Shown here: piece by piece, positions 9,066-19,177 of the stretch
Numbering within the stretch: the stretch's first letter is position 1
Layout: the number at the start of each line of letters is the position of its first letter
NCBI RefSeq assembly: GCF_014636315.1
Contig: NZ_BMED01000002.1
Span: forward strand, 496,001-560,000
Source: Parundibacterium terreum
Lineage (GTDB): Bacteria; Pseudomonadota; Gammaproteobacteria; Burkholderiales; Burkholderiaceae_D
DNA: 64,000 bases
Reading direction: 5' to 3'
Notes under the pieces: model-generated
Database searches by the model: none
What the model was told of the DNA's origin: nothing
The model's input: only the letters and a program-made list of their open reading frames with translations
Translations under genes and position numbers: made by a program

Positions 9066-9142
9066 CGGAGTGTGGCGCAGTCCGGTAGCGCACCTGGTTT
9101 GGGACCAGGGGGTCCAAGGTTCGAATCCTTGTACTCCGACCA
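9066..9142 (+). tRNA. tRNA-Pro (anticodon TGG), copy 2
   Basis: Identical over all 77 nt to 8846-8922 and again followed by a GGATCGTC/GACGATCC terminator. It is therefore a tandem duplication of gene plus terminator with a 220-bp period. The sequence between the copies has diverged and the consensus promoter was not copied. Only weak elements are visible upstream (for example TATAAA at about 9019). Confidence 0.97.
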
Positions 9143-9151
9143 ATTTAAAAA

Positions 9152-9176
9152 GGATCGTCTTTGACGATCCTTTTTT
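9152..9176 (+). terminator. Terminator after tRNA-Pro copy 2
   Basis: GGATCGTC-TTT-GACGATCC followed by TTTTTT. It is the duplicated partner of the terminator at 8931-8955. Confidence 0.85.
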
Positions 9177-9257
9177 CTTTGGCGCAAAGCTTTTGCATCT
9201 GCTTGAACCATCTGTGCGTTGATACAGGGCAGTGCAAGCACTACCCCATCACTACGA

Positions 9258-10346
9258 TCAGGTATTTTGTACCGTGATAGTCGGGAATTTGCTGGTCATG
9301 TCCTTCGCCTTCTCTGCCACCTTGATTGCAATCTTGCGCGCGATCTCTTTATAGATCACCGCAATCTTGCCTTCAGGATCCGCTACTACCGTCGGCGTAC
9401 CGGAATCAGCCTGCTGGCGTATCGACATCGTCAGCGGCAAGCCGCCGAGGAAATCCACGCCGTATTCGTCACACATTTTCTGGCCGCCGCCCTCGCCGAA
9501 GATATGCTCTGCATGGCCGCAGTTGGTGCAGACATGGATACTCATGTTTTCCACGATACCCAAGATAGGAATGCCGACTTTCTCAAACATCTTCAGGCCC
9601 TTGCGCGCATCCAGCAAGGCAATATCCTGCGGCGTAGTCACGATCACGGCGCCGGTGACCGGCACTTTTTGCGACAAGGTCAACTGCACGTCGCCGGTGC
9701 CTGGCGGCATATCCACAATCAGATAATCCAGGTCGCGCCAGTTGGTCTGCTCCAGCAACTGCTGCAAGGCCTGAGTCACGATAGGGCCGCGCCATACCAT
9801 AGGTTCGTCGGGGTTGATCATGAAGCCTATGCTGGATACCTGCAGGCCGTGGTTTTCCAGCGGCTCCATGGTTTTGCCATCCTTGGTTTCCGGCTTGCCG
9901 GAAATACCCATCATCATAGGCTGCGAAGGGCCGTAGATATCCGCGTCCAGGATGCCGACCGAGGCACCCTCTGCCGACAAGGCCAGCGCCAGGTTGACGG
10001 CAGTCGTAGATTTGCCGACGCCGCCTTTGCCCGAAGCAACGGCAATAATGTTTTTCACATTCGGCATCAGCTTGATACCGCGCTGTACCGCATGCGCGAC
10101 GATCTTTGAATAGACGTTGATGCTAAGCTTGCCTGTGCCGGCCACGGCAACAACGGCGGCAGTCGCCGCAGCGCGTATACCCTCGATCTGGCTCTTGGCC
10201 GGATAACCCAGCTCAACGTCCAGGCTGACGTCCGCACCGTCTATCTTGATGTTTTTGACAGACTTGGAACTCACCAGATCCTTGCCGGTATTCGGGTCTA
10301 TCACCTTGGACAAGGCGGCTTTAATGTCTTCTGTTGTCATACTCAT
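9258..10346 (-). CDS. mrp: Mrp/ApbC iron-sulfur cluster carrier ATPase
   Basis: A cytoplasmic P-loop ATPase that holds and transfers 4Fe-4S clusters. The N-terminal DUF59/MIP18-like domain (TEDIKAALSKVIDPNTGKDL) is followed by the deviant Walker A KGGVGKST (about residues 107-114), a DADIYGPSQP switch, DMPPGTGDVQL, and the C-terminal cluster-binding pair CTNC in VCTNCGHAEHIFGEGGG. The length of 362 residues is typical. The start at 10346 has GGAGAG upstream. It is divergent from metG, the usual neighbour of mrp in many proteobacteria. Confidence 0.95.
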   Translation of the reverse strand: MSMTTEDIKAALSKVIDPNTGKDLVSSKSVKNIKIDGADVSLDVELGYPAKSQIEGIRAAATAAVVAVAGTGKLSINVYSKIVAHAVQRGIKLMPNVKNIIAVASGKGGVGKSTTAVNLALALSAEGASVGILDADIYGPSQPMMMGISGKPETKDGKTMEPLENHGLQVSSIGFMINPDEPMVWRGPIVTQALQQLLEQTNWRDLDYLIVDMPPGTGDVQLTLSQKVPVTGAVIVTTPQDIALLDARKGLKMFEKVGIPILGIVENMSIHVCTNCGHAEHIFGEGGGQKMCDEYGVDFLGGLPLTMSIRQQADSGTPTVVADPEGKIAVIYKEIARKIAIKVAEKAKDMTSKFPTITVQNT

Positions 10347-10622
10347 GCATATCTCTCCATAGCTAGTGTGCAAGTCTAGCGCAAATTGCCCGCCAGGATG
10401 ACAAAGCCCCGCAGTCTCTCAGGGCATCCAGGGGCATGACATCCAGATTATTGCTTATCATTTCAGCAAATAGTATTAATCGTATGCCAATCTGACGCCG
10501 ATCGGTACCCAGCATCACTCATTTGATGTGAAATACACCATACTGAATGAAAGGGGCGTTTCGCTGTTAGAATAATGCCCTCGTTTCACCCTTTTTCCCC
10601 TCAACTAGATAAGTGCATTGAC

Positions 10623-12698
10623 ATGACTCGCAAGCTGTTCGTTACTACTGCCCTGCCCTACGCTAACGCGCCCTTCCACCTCGGCCACATCATGGAATAT
10701 GTGCAAGCCGATATCTGGGTACGTCATCAGCGAATGCAGGGTAGCGACGTGTCGTTTGTCGGTGCCGATGATGCGCATGGCGCACCTATCATGATCGCTG
10801 CGGAAAAAGCCGGCCTCACGCCGCAAGAATTCGTCGCGCAGATCGCTGCCGGCCGTAAGCAGTATCTGGATGGCTTCCACATCTCGTTTGATAACTGGCA
10901 CTCGACCGATGGCCCGGAAAACCATGCGCTGTCGCAGGATATCTATCGCAAGCTGAAAGCTGCCGGCTTCATCACCAGCAAGACCATAGAACAGTTCTAT
11001 GATCCGGTGAAGAACATGTTCTTGCCAGACCGCTACATCAAAGGCGAGTGCCCTAAATGCGGCGCCAAGGACCAGTACGGCGATTCCTGCGAAGTCTGCA
11101 GCTCGGTCTATTCGCCGACAGAACTGAAGAACCCGTATTCGGTATTGACCGGCGCCACGCCAGTGATGAAATCGTCCGAGCACTTCTTCTTTAAATTGTC
11201 CGACGCCAAATGCGTGGAATTTCTGCGCGAATGGGCGCTGAACAGCAAGCGCCTGCAGTCCGAAGTGGCGAACAAATGCAAGGAATGGCTGGAAGGCGAC
11301 AACGGCCTGGGCGACTGGGATATCAGCCGCGACGCACCTTACTTCGGCATTGAGATTCCGGATGAGCCGGGCAAGTATTTCTATGTATGGCTGGATGCGC
11401 CGGTAGGCTACCTGGCTTCGCTGAAAAATTATTTCGGCAAGACCGGCCGCGACTATGACGCCTTCATGGCCGATCCGAAAACCGAGCAGGTGCATTTCAT
11501 CGGCAAGGACATCACCTACTTCCATACGCTGTTCTGGCCGGCAATGCTGAAATTCTCCGGCTACAAAACACCGGACAATGTGTTTGCGCACGGCTTTGTC
11601 ACCGTATCCGGCGAAAAAATGTCCAAGTCGCGCGGTACCGGCATCTCGCCACTGCGCTATCTGGAAATCGGCATGAACCCGGAATGGCTGCGCTACTACT
11701 TCGCCGCCAAGCTGAACGCCAAAGTGGAAGACCTGGATTTGAACCCGGACGATTTCGTCGCCCGCGTGAATGCAGACCTGATCGGTAAATATGTGAACAT
11801 CGCCAGCCGCGCCGCCGGTTTCATTACCAAGCGTTTCAATGGCGCGGTGACAACTGCGTGGGCGACCGACGACGATGCTTTCATCGGCAACCTGCGCAAA
11901 GCCTCGCCGGAAATCCAGGCATTGTACGAAGGTCGCGAATACGGCAAGGCCCTGCGCGCAATCATGGAACAGGCAGATGCCGTCAATGCCTATGTCGATG
12001 CGAACAAGCCCTGGGAACTGGCAAAAGATCCGGCCAAGGATGCTGCCTTGCAAGAAGTCTGCAGCCGCCTGCTGGAAGCCTTCCGTATCCTGACGATCTA
12101 CCTGAAGCCGGTATTGCCGCAGGTAGCGGCGCAGGTGGAAGCGCAATTGAATATCGCTCCGCTGCAATGGGCGCATGTGGGCACACCTTTGCCTGACGGC
12201 CATGTCGTCAATCCGTACAACCACTTGATGCAGCGCGTGGACATCAAGATTTTTGATTCCCTGTTCGATGCGCCTACGGAAGTAGCTGCGGCAACTACTG
12301 CAGCAACTGCTGCGCCGGCAACTGAAGCGGCAGCAAGCAATATTGAAGAACTGGCGCCGGAGATCAAGATCGATGACTTTGCCAAGATCGATTTGCGGAT
12401 TGCCAAGATCGTCAATTGCGAGCACGTAGAAGGCTCGGACAAATTGCTGCGCCTGACGCTGGACGTCGGCGAAGGCCGTACGCGTAATGTATTCTCCGGC
12501 ATCAAATCGGCTTACCAGCCGGAGCAACTGGTCGGCAAATACACTGTGATGGTAGCCAACCTGGCGCCGCGCAAGATGAAGTTCGGCATGTCGGAAGGAA
12601 TGGTGCTCGCGGCATCTGCTGCGGACGAAAAAGCCAACCCAGGCCTGTATGTGCTGGAACCATGGCCAGGCGCAACACCAGGCATGCGCGTACGTTAA
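10623..12698 (+). CDS. metG: Methionyl-tRNA synthetase
   Basis: A 691-residue class I synthetase charging tRNA-Met and initiator tRNA. HLGH (residues 19-22) is the HIGH motif, the zinc knuckle is C143xxC146...C156xxC159, and KMSKS lies at 332-336. After an Ala/Thr-rich linker (about residues 570-590) comes the C-terminal tRNA-binding OB-fold ([16 protein letters not shown]...[10 protein letters not shown]) that dimerises the enzyme. The start at [17 protein letters not shown] matches the family; the upstream 16 codons do not. Confidence 0.97.
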   Translation: MTRKLFVTTALPYANAPFHLGHIMEYVQADIWVRHQRMQGSDVSFVGADDAHGAPIMIAAEKAGLTPQEFVAQIAAGRKQYLDGFHISFDNWHSTDGPENHALSQDIYRKLKAAGFITSKTIEQFYDPVKNMFLPDRYIKGECPKCGAKDQYGDSCEVCSSVYSPTELKNPYSVLTGATPVMKSSEHFFFKLSDAKCVEFLREWALNSKRLQSEVANKCKEWLEGDNGLGDWDISRDAPYFGIEIPDEPGKYFYVWLDAPVGYLASLKNYFGKTGRDYDAFMADPKTEQVHFIGKDITYFHTLFWPAMLKFSGYKTPDNVFAHGFVTVSGEKMSKSRGTGISPLRYLEIGMNPEWLRYYFAAKLNAKVEDLDLNPDDFVARVNADLIGKYVNIASRAAGFITKRFNGAVTTAWATDDDAFIGNLRKASPEIQALYEGREYGKALRAIMEQADAVNAYVDANKPWELAKDPAKDAALQEVCSRLLEAFRILTIYLKPVLPQVAAQVEAQLNIAPLQWAHVGTPLPDGHVVNPYNHLMQRVDIKIFDSLFDAPTEVAAATTAATAAPATEAAASNIEELAPEIKIDDFAKIDLRIAKIVNCEHVEGSDKLLRLTLDVGEGRTRNVFSGIKSAYQPEQLVGKYTVMVANLAPRKMKFGMSEGMVLAASAADEKANPGLYVLEPWPGATPGMRVR

Positions 12699-12718
12699 TT
12701 TCCGCAAATCCTCGTAGA

Positions 12719-13198
12719 ATGAAGATACAGGTCAAAGAGGCAGAATCCGCAGATGCGCAACTGATCGCGCATCTGACCCGTAGCTGCTGGGCAGGCAAGG
12801 TCGCAGCATCTTCCACCGGCCACACTGAAGATATGGAACGGGTCTCCAATGACCTGCGCCTGGGCGGCGGCTTTGTTTTGCTTGCCGATGAAGAGCCGGT
12901 AGGCTCGGTACGCTGGCTGCCGCTGGAAACCGCAACAGATGTCTGGGAAATGCTGCGCATGGGCGTACTACCGGCTTTTCGCGGAACCTCCTTGTCGCAG
13001 CACTTGCTGGAAGCCGTTATCCACTCGGCGCAGACAGCCGGCATCGCAGAATTGCGGCTGGGTGTGCGCTCTGACCAGCCTCGGCTGCTGGACCTGTACG
13101 CCACCTATGGTTTCGAACTGGCGCCGGAGCTGGAATATGCGCACGCCAATCCCAACGATCCTCCGCCGAATGTCATGCGCCGTTTCTTGAAGCGATAG
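12719..13198 (+). CDS. GNAT-family N-acetyltransferase
   Basis: A 159-residue acetyl-CoA-dependent acyltransferase fold. The central EMLRMGVLPAFRGTSLSQHLLEAVI is the pyrophosphate-binding motif A (RGTSLS in the RxxGxG/A place), and LGVRSDQPRLLDLYATYGFE is motif B. The substrate is unknown. It starts 20 bp after metG and may be read through from it. A terminator follows. Confidence 0.8.
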   Translation: MKIQVKEAESADAQLIAHLTRSCWAGKVAASSTGHTEDMERVSNDLRLGGGFVLLADEEPVGSVRWLPLETATDVWEMLRMGVLPAFRGTSLSQHLLEAVIHSAQTAGIAELRLGVRSDQPRLLDLYATYGFELAPELEYAHANPNDPPPNVMRRFLKR

Positions 13199-13205
13199 CG
13201 CGTTT

Positions 13206-13227
13206 TTCCTGCAAAAGCAGGAATTTT
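13206..13227 (+). terminator. Terminator after the GNAT gene
   Basis: TTCCTGC-AAAA-GCAGGAA followed by TTTT, directly after the stop at 13198. Confidence 0.7.
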
Positions 13228-13375
13228 CAAAACAAAATCACGAATTCCGGCAATTTCGGCTTTTTAAATATATTTACCTTATACTTTTAGCTCGACTTAC
13301 CGTCCAGCCCCAGATACCGGGAGTGCATCGCCAGCCGTCGCCGGCGATACTAGAACCCATCACGTAAAGCCATTC

Positions 13376-15202
13376 ATGAATAGTCCAATCAGCCCCAACG
13401 CAGTCACCTCCCCTGTCCCTGCCCTCATCGTGCAACTGCGCCAAGCAATGCGCGAAAAAGGCCTGGACGCCTACATCATTCCATCGGCAGATCCGCATTT
13501 GTCGGAATACCTGCCGGAACGCTGGCAAGGGCGCGCACGCTATTCCGGTTTTACCGGCTCTGTCGGCACCCTGATCGTGACGGCTGAATTCGCCGGCCTG
13601 TGGGTGGACAGCCGCTATTGGGAACAAGCGGAAAAAGAACTGGCACCGACCGGCATCCAGATGATGAAGATACCGTCGGCTGCCGCCACCATGCATATAG
13701 ACTGGCTGGCAGCAAACATGCATGCCGGACAGATCGTCGGCATAGATGGCGCAGTGCTCGGCCTGGCGACTGCCAGGGCACTGGAGCAAGCGCTGAGCGC
13801 AAAGGACGTGCGCCTGTACACCAGCCATGACTTGCTGCAGGATATCTGGGCTGATCGCCCACCAGTGCCCGTGGCTGCCATCTATGAACATGCGGCGCCG
13901 TATGGCGTGGTCAGCCGCAGCGAAAAACTGCAACTGGTACGTGAACAAATGCAGGCCAAAGGCACGGACTGGCATTTTGTTTCCACCGTGGATGACCTGG
14001 CCTGGATTTTCAATCTGCGCGGTGCCGATGTCAGCTATAACCCTGTTTTCGTCGGCCATGCATTGATAGGCTTGCACGAAGCCACGCTATTCGTATCGCC
14101 GAACAAGATTCCCGCAGATATCGCTGCAGCGCTGGCCAAGGACGGCGTCAAGATTGCCGCGTATGAAAGCGCCGCTGCCAGCCTGTCTGCCTTGCCTGAC
14201 AGCGCCAAGCTGCTGATTGATCCACGCCGCATCACCTATGGATTCCGCCAGGCCATCCCACAAACGGTCAAAGTCATCGAAGCCATTAATCCCTCGGTCT
14301 TTGCCAAATCGCGCAAGAACGCGCAGGAGGCGCAATTCGTACGCGAAGCGATGGAGCAGGACGGCGCCGCTTTGAGCGAATTTTTTGCCTGGTTTGAGCA
14401 GGCGATTGGCAAGGAGCGCATTACCGAACTGACCGTCGATGAAAAGCTGACAGCGGCAAGAGCGCGCCAGCCTCACTTTGTTTCGCTCAGCTTCAATACC
14501 ATTGCGGGGTTTAACCCGAATGGCGCAATGCCGCACTACCGCGCCACGCCGGAATCGCACTCCGTCATTGAGGGCAATGGCCTGCTGCTGATAGATTCCG
14601 GCGGCCAGTATCTGAACGGCACTACCGATATCACCCGCGTCATTCCTATCGGCACGGTCTCGGCGGAACAAAAGCGCGACTTTACCCTGGTATTGAAAGG
14701 CATGATCGCGCTGACCCGCACCCAGTTCCCGCGCGGCACCTTGTCGCCTATGCTGGACACGATTGCCCGCGCACCGATATGGGCGGATGGCGTCAACTAC
14801 GGCCATGGTACCGGCCACGGCGTGGGCTACTTCCTGAATGTGCATGAAGGCCCGCAATCCATCTCCTGCTATGCAATGCCGGAGCCGCATACCGCGATGG
14901 AGCCAGGCATGATCACATCCAACGAACCCGGCATCTATCGTCCGGGCAAATGGGGCGTACGTATTGAAAACCTGCTGCTGAATGTGCCGGCGCAAACAAC
15001 CGAGTTCGGCGAATACCTGAAATTTGAAACCCTGACGCTCTGCCCTATCGATACCCGCTGCATGGACCTGAGCCTGCTGCGCGACGATGAAATCAACTGG
15101 GTCAATGAATACCATGCAACCGTGCTGGAACGCTTGCTGCCGCGCGTGAGCGGTGATGCCAAGGCCTGGCTGCAGGAACGCACCAAGGCAATCGCCAGAT
15201 AA
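13376..15202 (+). CDS. pepP: Xaa-Pro aminopeptidase (M24B, aminopeptidase P)
   Basis: A 608-residue metalloprotease that removes N-terminal residues preceding proline. Two creatinase-N-like domains (residues about 20-300) precede the pita-bread catalytic domain. Metal ligands are visible as DSGGQYLNGTTDITR (two Asp), GHGTGHGVGYFLNVHEGP (His), SNEPGIYRPG (Glu) and VRIENL (Glu). A C-terminal extension (DEINWVNEYHATVLERLLP) is shared with the long, eukaryote-like form. It is a monocistronic gene flanked by terminators. Confidence 0.93.
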   Translation: MNSPISPNAVTSPVPALIVQLRQAMREKGLDAYIIPSADPHLSEYLPERWQGRARYSGFTGSVGTLIVTAEFAGLWVDSRYWEQAEKELAPTGIQMMKIPSAAATMHIDWLAANMHAGQIVGIDGAVLGLATARALEQALSAKDVRLYTSHDLLQDIWADRPPVPVAAIYEHAAPYGVVSRSEKLQLVREQMQAKGTDWHFVSTVDDLAWIFNLRGADVSYNPVFVGHALIGLHEATLFVSPNKIPADIAAALAKDGVKIAAYESAAASLSALPDSAKLLIDPRRITYGFRQAIPQTVKVIEAINPSVFAKSRKNAQEAQFVREAMEQDGAALSEFFAWFEQAIGKERITELTVDEKLTAARARQPHFVSLSFNTIAGFNPNGAMPHYRATPESHSVIEGNGLLLIDSGGQYLNGTTDITRVIPIGTVSAEQKRDFTLVLKGMIALTRTQFPRGTLSPMLDTIARAPIWADGVNYGHGTGHGVGYFLNVHEGPQSISCYAMPEPHTAMEPGMITSNEPGIYRPGKWGVRIENLLLNVPAQTTEFGEYLKFETLTLCPIDTRCMDLSLLRDDEINWVNEYHATVLERLLPRVSGDAKAWLQERTKAIAR

Positions 15203-15242
15203 GCTAAGCATAAATTGGCGGTTGGCACCGTTACAAACAAAA

Positions 15243-15275
15243 ACGCCGCGTGATGCATCCACGCGGCGTTTTTTA
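15243..15275. terminator. Bidirectional terminator between pepP and phoR
   Basis: ACGCCGCGTG-ATGCATC-CACGCGGCGT has T runs on the plus side and A runs before it, serving the two convergent genes. Confidence 0.88.
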
Positions 15276-15316
15276 TTACTGTCTAAATACTGCTGCCCAA
15301 ATATTGCTGCCTAAGT

Positions 15317-16618
15317 TCAGGCCTCGACCGGCGCAATTGCGGTGATAGGAAACTGTACGCAAAACTTGCTTCCTACTTCAGGCGTAGATTCCACCGCCAG
15401 GTTGGCTTTATGCCGCAGCAAGACGTGCTTGACGATGGCCAGGCCCAGGCCGGTGCCCTGGGTTTCGCGCGAGCGGCTCTTGTCCACGCGGTAGAAGCGC
15501 TCGGTCAGCCTGGAAATGTGCTCGGCGCTGATGCCTATGCCGTTATCCTGCACGATGAATTTAGGCCCGGTCGCATAGTTCTTCCAGATCAGTTTGATCG
15601 TGCCTTTTTCCGGTGTGTAGCGTATCGCATTGGTGACCAGGTTGATCAATGCACTGCGTATCTCGTCGGTGCTGCCCAAAATGTCCGGGCCATCGAATTC
15701 CAGCGTAATCTCGTGGCGGCCTGCCGACAGCGCATGCGCTTCCTGCAAGATCTTATCCAGTAGCACCCGCATATTGACTGCTTCCGGGCGGATAGGATGG
15801 TCCATCGATTCCAGCCGCGTCAGCGTCAGCATGTCTTCCACCAGCCTTTGCATGCGTTCGCCCTGCTCGGTCATCAGCTTCAGATGGGACAAACGAGTCT
15901 GCGCATCCAGGTTGGGCTCCATCGAAGCGATTTCGAGGAAGCCGTTGATCACTGTCAAAGGCGTGCGCAGCTCATGCGAAGCATTGGCAATGAAGTCTCG
16001 CCGCATCATGTCTATGCGTTCGGATTCGGTGATGTCATGCGTCACCAGAATCTGCCTGCGGTTTTCAAACGGGATAATGTGCACGATCAGCTTGCGGTCG
16101 CGGAAAGCCAGCGTCAGCGGCGTTTCATAGCGGCCGAGAATGATGTAATCCATGAATTCCGGACTGCGCACCAGGTTGGTCACGCGCATGCCCTTGTCCT
16201 TGGAAAGGCTGAGGCCCAAATGTTTTTCCGCAGCCGGATTGCACCACTCCAGAAACAGCACGTCATCCATGATGACAACGCCGTCGGGAAGCAAGGTCAT
16301 CGCCTGGCGGAAACGGGCCAGCCACTCTGCCAGCTCAGCCTGGTTTTTTTCATCGCCGCGACGCAGGCGATACAAGCGTGAAAATATTTCAGTCCATGCG
16401 CCCCATCCGTCAGGCAGCCTGACACTGGTAGGGTTATCCAGCCAGTCACCCAGGCGCAGCAGATAAGATAGCTGGATCACGATCAGCCCTATCATGCCGA
16501 CCAGTGCTGTCGAAAGCCCCCACATCGGGCCTACAAAAAACCAGACCAGTGCGCCACCAATCAGCACCACCAGCATGCGGACAATCGCGGGAACCCAAAA
16601 CAGGAGATGAGGATGCAT
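15317..16618 (-). CDS. phoR: Phosphate-regulon sensor histidine kinase PhoR
   Basis: The inner-membrane kinase that phosphorylates PhoB under phosphate limitation. Two N-terminal TM segments (IVRMLVVLIGGALVWFF and LSTALVGMIGLIVIQLSYL) are followed by a PAS domain (PDGVVIMDDVLFLEWCNPAAE), the H box FIANASHELRTPLTV (His about residue 215), N box NLVTNAIRYTP, G1 DNGIGI and G2 GTGLGLAIVKH. The start MHPHLLFWVP at 16618 gives the normal 433 residues. phoB lies 225 bp upstream on the same strand; the gap shows no strong terminator. Confidence 0.96.
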   Translation of the reverse strand: MHPHLLFWVPAIVRMLVVLIGGALVWFFVGPMWGLSTALVGMIGLIVIQLSYLLRLGDWLDNPTSVRLPDGWGAWTEIFSRLYRLRRGDEKNQAELAEWLARFRQAMTLLPDGVVIMDDVLFLEWCNPAAEKHLGLSLSKDKGMRVTNLVRSPEFMDYIILGRYETPLTLAFRDRKLIVHIIPFENRRQILVTHDITESERIDMMRRDFIANASHELRTPLTVINGFLEIASMEPNLDAQTRLSHLKLMTEQGERMQRLVEDMLTLTRLESMDHPIRPEAVNMRVLLDKILQEAHALSAGRHEITLEFDGPDILGSTDEIRSALINLVTNAIRYTPEKGTIKLIWKNYATGPKFIVQDNGIGISAEHISRLTERFYRVDKSRSRETQGTGLGLAIVKHVLLRHKANLAVESTPEVGSKFCVQFPITAIAPVEA

Positions 16619-16843
16619 TAATGAATACCTTGAAACATCAAACCTGGCCTGCGTACAGGCCATAACCAAACATCTGCCGAGAACAAAGGGAGCGGCCAAC
16701 ACAACTGACGCCTTCGGCTCGCTTAGCGCAGCATACACAAGCTATTGCAAATATGCTACTCCGCTGATACCGTGTGCCGCCTATTGATGACTGAATAGAG
16801 GCGGCAGACGGACAGGGGATTTGTTCAGGACAGCGGATGGAAA

Positions 16844-17533
16844 TTACTTTTCAGACAGCATATAGCCAACACTGCGCACTGTCTTGATCAGCGACTCGGC
16901 ATTTTTCAATACCTTGCGCAAACGCAGCACGTGTACGTCGACGGTACGCTCTTCTATTACAACGTGATCGCCCCAGACCTTGTCCAGCAGCTGGCTGCGG
17001 GAAAAAACCCGTTCCGGATGCGCCATGAAGAACTTCAGCAGCTTGTACTCGGCATGGCCGATGTCCACCTTCTGTTCATCGATCTTGACGGTACAGCTCA
17101 CCGGATCCAGGATGACTGCGCCAGCCGTCAGCGAGGTCTGCGCATGTTCCGGACTCTTGCGGCGCAGCAGTGCCTTGATGCGTGCAGTCAGCTCGCGTGG
17201 CGAGAATGGCTTGGTCACGTAATCGTCGGCACCGTGGTCGAGACCGGCAATCTTGTCTTCTTCCATGCTCTTGGCTGTCAGCATGATCACCGGCATTTCA
17301 TTGAGCTGGCGGTCTGCCCGTATCTTGGACAGCAGGCGCAAACCGCTCTGGTCGGGCAGCATCCAGTCCAGCAAGATCAATTGTGGCGTGCGGCGCTGGA
17401 TAAAATCCCAGGCTTCTGCCGTATTATTGACAGCAAAAGTATTCCAGCCCGCCGCGCGCAAACTGAATGTCACCAGCTCAACAATCGCCGGCTCGTCTTC
17501 GACTATCAGGATAGTAGTTTTATCAGCAGCCAT
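16844..17533 (-). CDS. phoB: Phosphate-regulon response regulator PhoB
   Basis: An OmpR-family activator that binds Pho boxes. The receiver has VEDEP, phospho-acceptor Asp56 in LLDWMLPDQSG and Lys in VTKPFSPREL. The C-terminal winged helix reads RVFSRSQLLDKVWGDHVVIEERTVDVHVLRLRKVL. The start at MAADKTTILIVEDEP gives 229 residues, as in E. coli. Its expected targets are visible in this window at 22277, 22337 and 26944. Confidence 0.97.
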   Translation of the reverse strand: MAADKTTILIVEDEPAIVELVTFSLRAAGWNTFAVNNTAEAWDFIQRRTPQLILLDWMLPDQSGLRLLSKIRADRQLNEMPVIMLTAKSMEEDKIAGLDHGADDYVTKPFSPRELTARIKALLRRKSPEHAQTSLTAGAVILDPVSCTVKIDEQKVDIGHAEYKLLKFFMAHPERVFSRSQLLDKVWGDHVVIEERTVDVHVLRLRKVLKNAESLIKTVRSVGYMLSEK

Positions 17534-17616
17534 TATTTTTCGGCCTTTAGCAATCCAGCAATCTTCCTTGCTCGCCGCTTTCCCTTGCGGCCAGACTGCC
17601 AAAGACCTTCCTTAAA

Positions 17617-18327
17617 TTAGTTAGTCTGTTCCTGCTTGCTTGCCACGTAATCGGAGTGGCGGATATCCTTGCCTTCAACGATGTAGATCACGTGTTCGGC
17701 AATATTCTTCGAGTGATCGCCGATGCGCTCTATCGCCTTGGCGATCCACAGCGTGTTCAATGAAGAAGAAATCGTGCTAGGATCTTCCATCATGAAGGTG
17801 ATCAGGTTGCGCATGATGGAGCGGAAATCATTGTCGATCAACGCATCCTGGGCAATCAGCTTGATCGCCTGTTTTTCATCCAGGCGGGCAAACGCATCCA
17901 GCGCCTGATGCAGCATTTCGCCTACACCATTGGCCAATACGCGCACGGTATCGTAACCGTTGAAAATCGCGACGCTCTTCTGGTTGGCTTGCGCGTCCCT
18001 GGCAATACGGGCGATCTTGGTCGATTCGTCGCCTATGCGCTCCAGATCGGTAATTACTTTGCCTGTGGACATCACAGTACGCAGGTCATTCGCTGTCGGC
18101 TGACGTTTGACGATCAAGTGGCTGCACATGTCATCCAGTGCTACTTCCAGACGGTTGACCTCTTCATCCGACTTGATGACTACTTCGGCTTGCACTGCAT
18201 TGCCGGTCCTGTAGCAGGACATCGCATCGTGGAAATGGCTTTCCACCAGGCCGCCCATCAACAACACCTTGGAACGTATCGTTTCCAGGTCCATATCATA
18301 CTGTTTTGAAGAATGTTCGCCAGTCAC
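17617..18327 (-). CDS. phoU: Phosphate transport regulator PhoU
   Basis: A peripheral membrane protein that links the Pst transporter to PhoR signalling and keeps the Pho regulon off in high phosphate. Two PhoU helical repeats are seen, with conserved acidic metal-binding patches (ERIGDESTKIARIA and ERIGDHSKNIAEHVIYI). The start is GTG at 18325-18327 with AAGGAG upstream. It is directly downstream of pstB in the pst operon, 84 bp before phoB. Confidence 0.96.
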   Translation of the reverse strand: MTGEHSSKQYDMDLETIRSKVLLMGGLVESHFHDAMSCYRTGNAVQAEVVIKSDEEVNRLEVALDDMCSHLIVKRQPTANDLRTVMSTGKVITDLERIGDESTKIARIARDAQANQKSVAIFNGYDTVRVLANGVGEMLHQALDAFARLDEKQAIKLIAQDALIDNDFRSIMRNLITFMMEDPSTISSSLNTLWIAKAIERIGDHSKNIAEHVIYIVEGKDIRHSDYVASKQEQTN

Positions 18328-18379
18328 AAGGTTCTCCTTAAATATCTGTTATCAGTTTCGCGTTGGGTTTGCAGTTCAA

Positions 18380-19159
18380 TCAACCAAAGCGACCGGTGAT
18401 GTAATCCTGGGTTTCTTTCTTCATCGGGTTCATGAAGATGTGATCGGTTTCGCCGAATTCGACCAGTTCGCCCAGATACATGTAGGCGGTGTAGTCGGAG
18501 CAGCGTGCCGCCTGTTGCATGTTATGGGTCACAATCGCTATCGTGTAATCCTGCTTCAGCTCGGTGATCAGTTCTTCAATCTTGACGGTAGAGATAGGAT
18601 CCAGCGCAGACGTAGGTTCATCCAGCAGCAGCACTTCAGGCTTGACCGATACGCCGCGCGCGATGCACAAACGCTGTTGCTGACCGCCGGACAAGCTCAG
18701 CCCACTCTTGTTCAGCTTGTCTTTTACTTCGGTCCACAGCGCGGCTTTTTTCAATGCCCATTCCACGCGTTCGTCCATCTCGCCCTTAGGCAGGTTTTCA
18801 TACAGACGCACGCCGAAAGCGATATTGTCGTAGACCGACATAGGGAAAGGCGTAGGCTTCTGAAATACCATGCCGACCTTGGCGCGCAGCAGGTTGATGT
18901 CCTGGCCCTGGTCAAGGATATTGCGGCCGTTGTACATGATCTTGCCTTCGGCGCGCTGGCCTGGGTACAGGTCATACATGCGGTTCAGCGTGCGCAGCAA
19001 GGTCGATTTTCCGCAACCGGAAGGGCCGATGAAAGCCGTTACCTTCTTGTCGTGTATATTCAGATTGATATCTTTCAGGCTGCGGGTAGCGCCATAGAAA
19101 AAATTCAAGCCCGAAATTTCGATGGACATCTTGTTCTGCGTTGTAGTTGGAGTAGACAT
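18380..19159 (-). CDS. pstB: Phosphate ABC transporter ATPase PstB
   Basis: The ATPase of the high-affinity phosphate importer. Walker [10 protein letters not shown] (residues 45-53), signature LSGGQQQRL, Walker [14 protein letters not shown] and switch [10 protein letters not shown] are all present. Its 259 residues are typical. It lies in the order pstS-pstC-pstA-pstB-phoU. Confidence 0.98.
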   Translation of the reverse strand: MSTPTTTQNKMSIEISGLNFFYGATRSLKDINLNIHDKKVTAFIGPSGCGKSTLLRTLNRMYDLYPGQRAEGKIMYNGRNILDQGQDINLLRAKVGMVFQKPTPFPMSVYDNIAFGVRLYENLPKGEMDERVEWALKKAALWTEVKDKLNKSGLSLSGGQQQRLCIARGVSVKPEVLLLDEPTSALDPISTVKIEELITELKQDYTIAIVTHNMQQAARCSDYTAYMYLGELVEFGETDHIFMNPMKKETQDYITGRFG

Positions 19160-19177
19160 ATCGTTTTTTCCAGGAAA

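Noticed and set aside
10605-12707. 700-codon open frame on the strand opposite metG
   Set aside because: It is a shadow of the GC-rich metG reading frame. The translation is rich in His, Arg, Gln and Phe with no recognisable domain.
14087-15262. 391-codon open frame opposite pepP
   Set aside because: Shadow of a strong M24 peptidase gene whose catalytic motifs are all intact.
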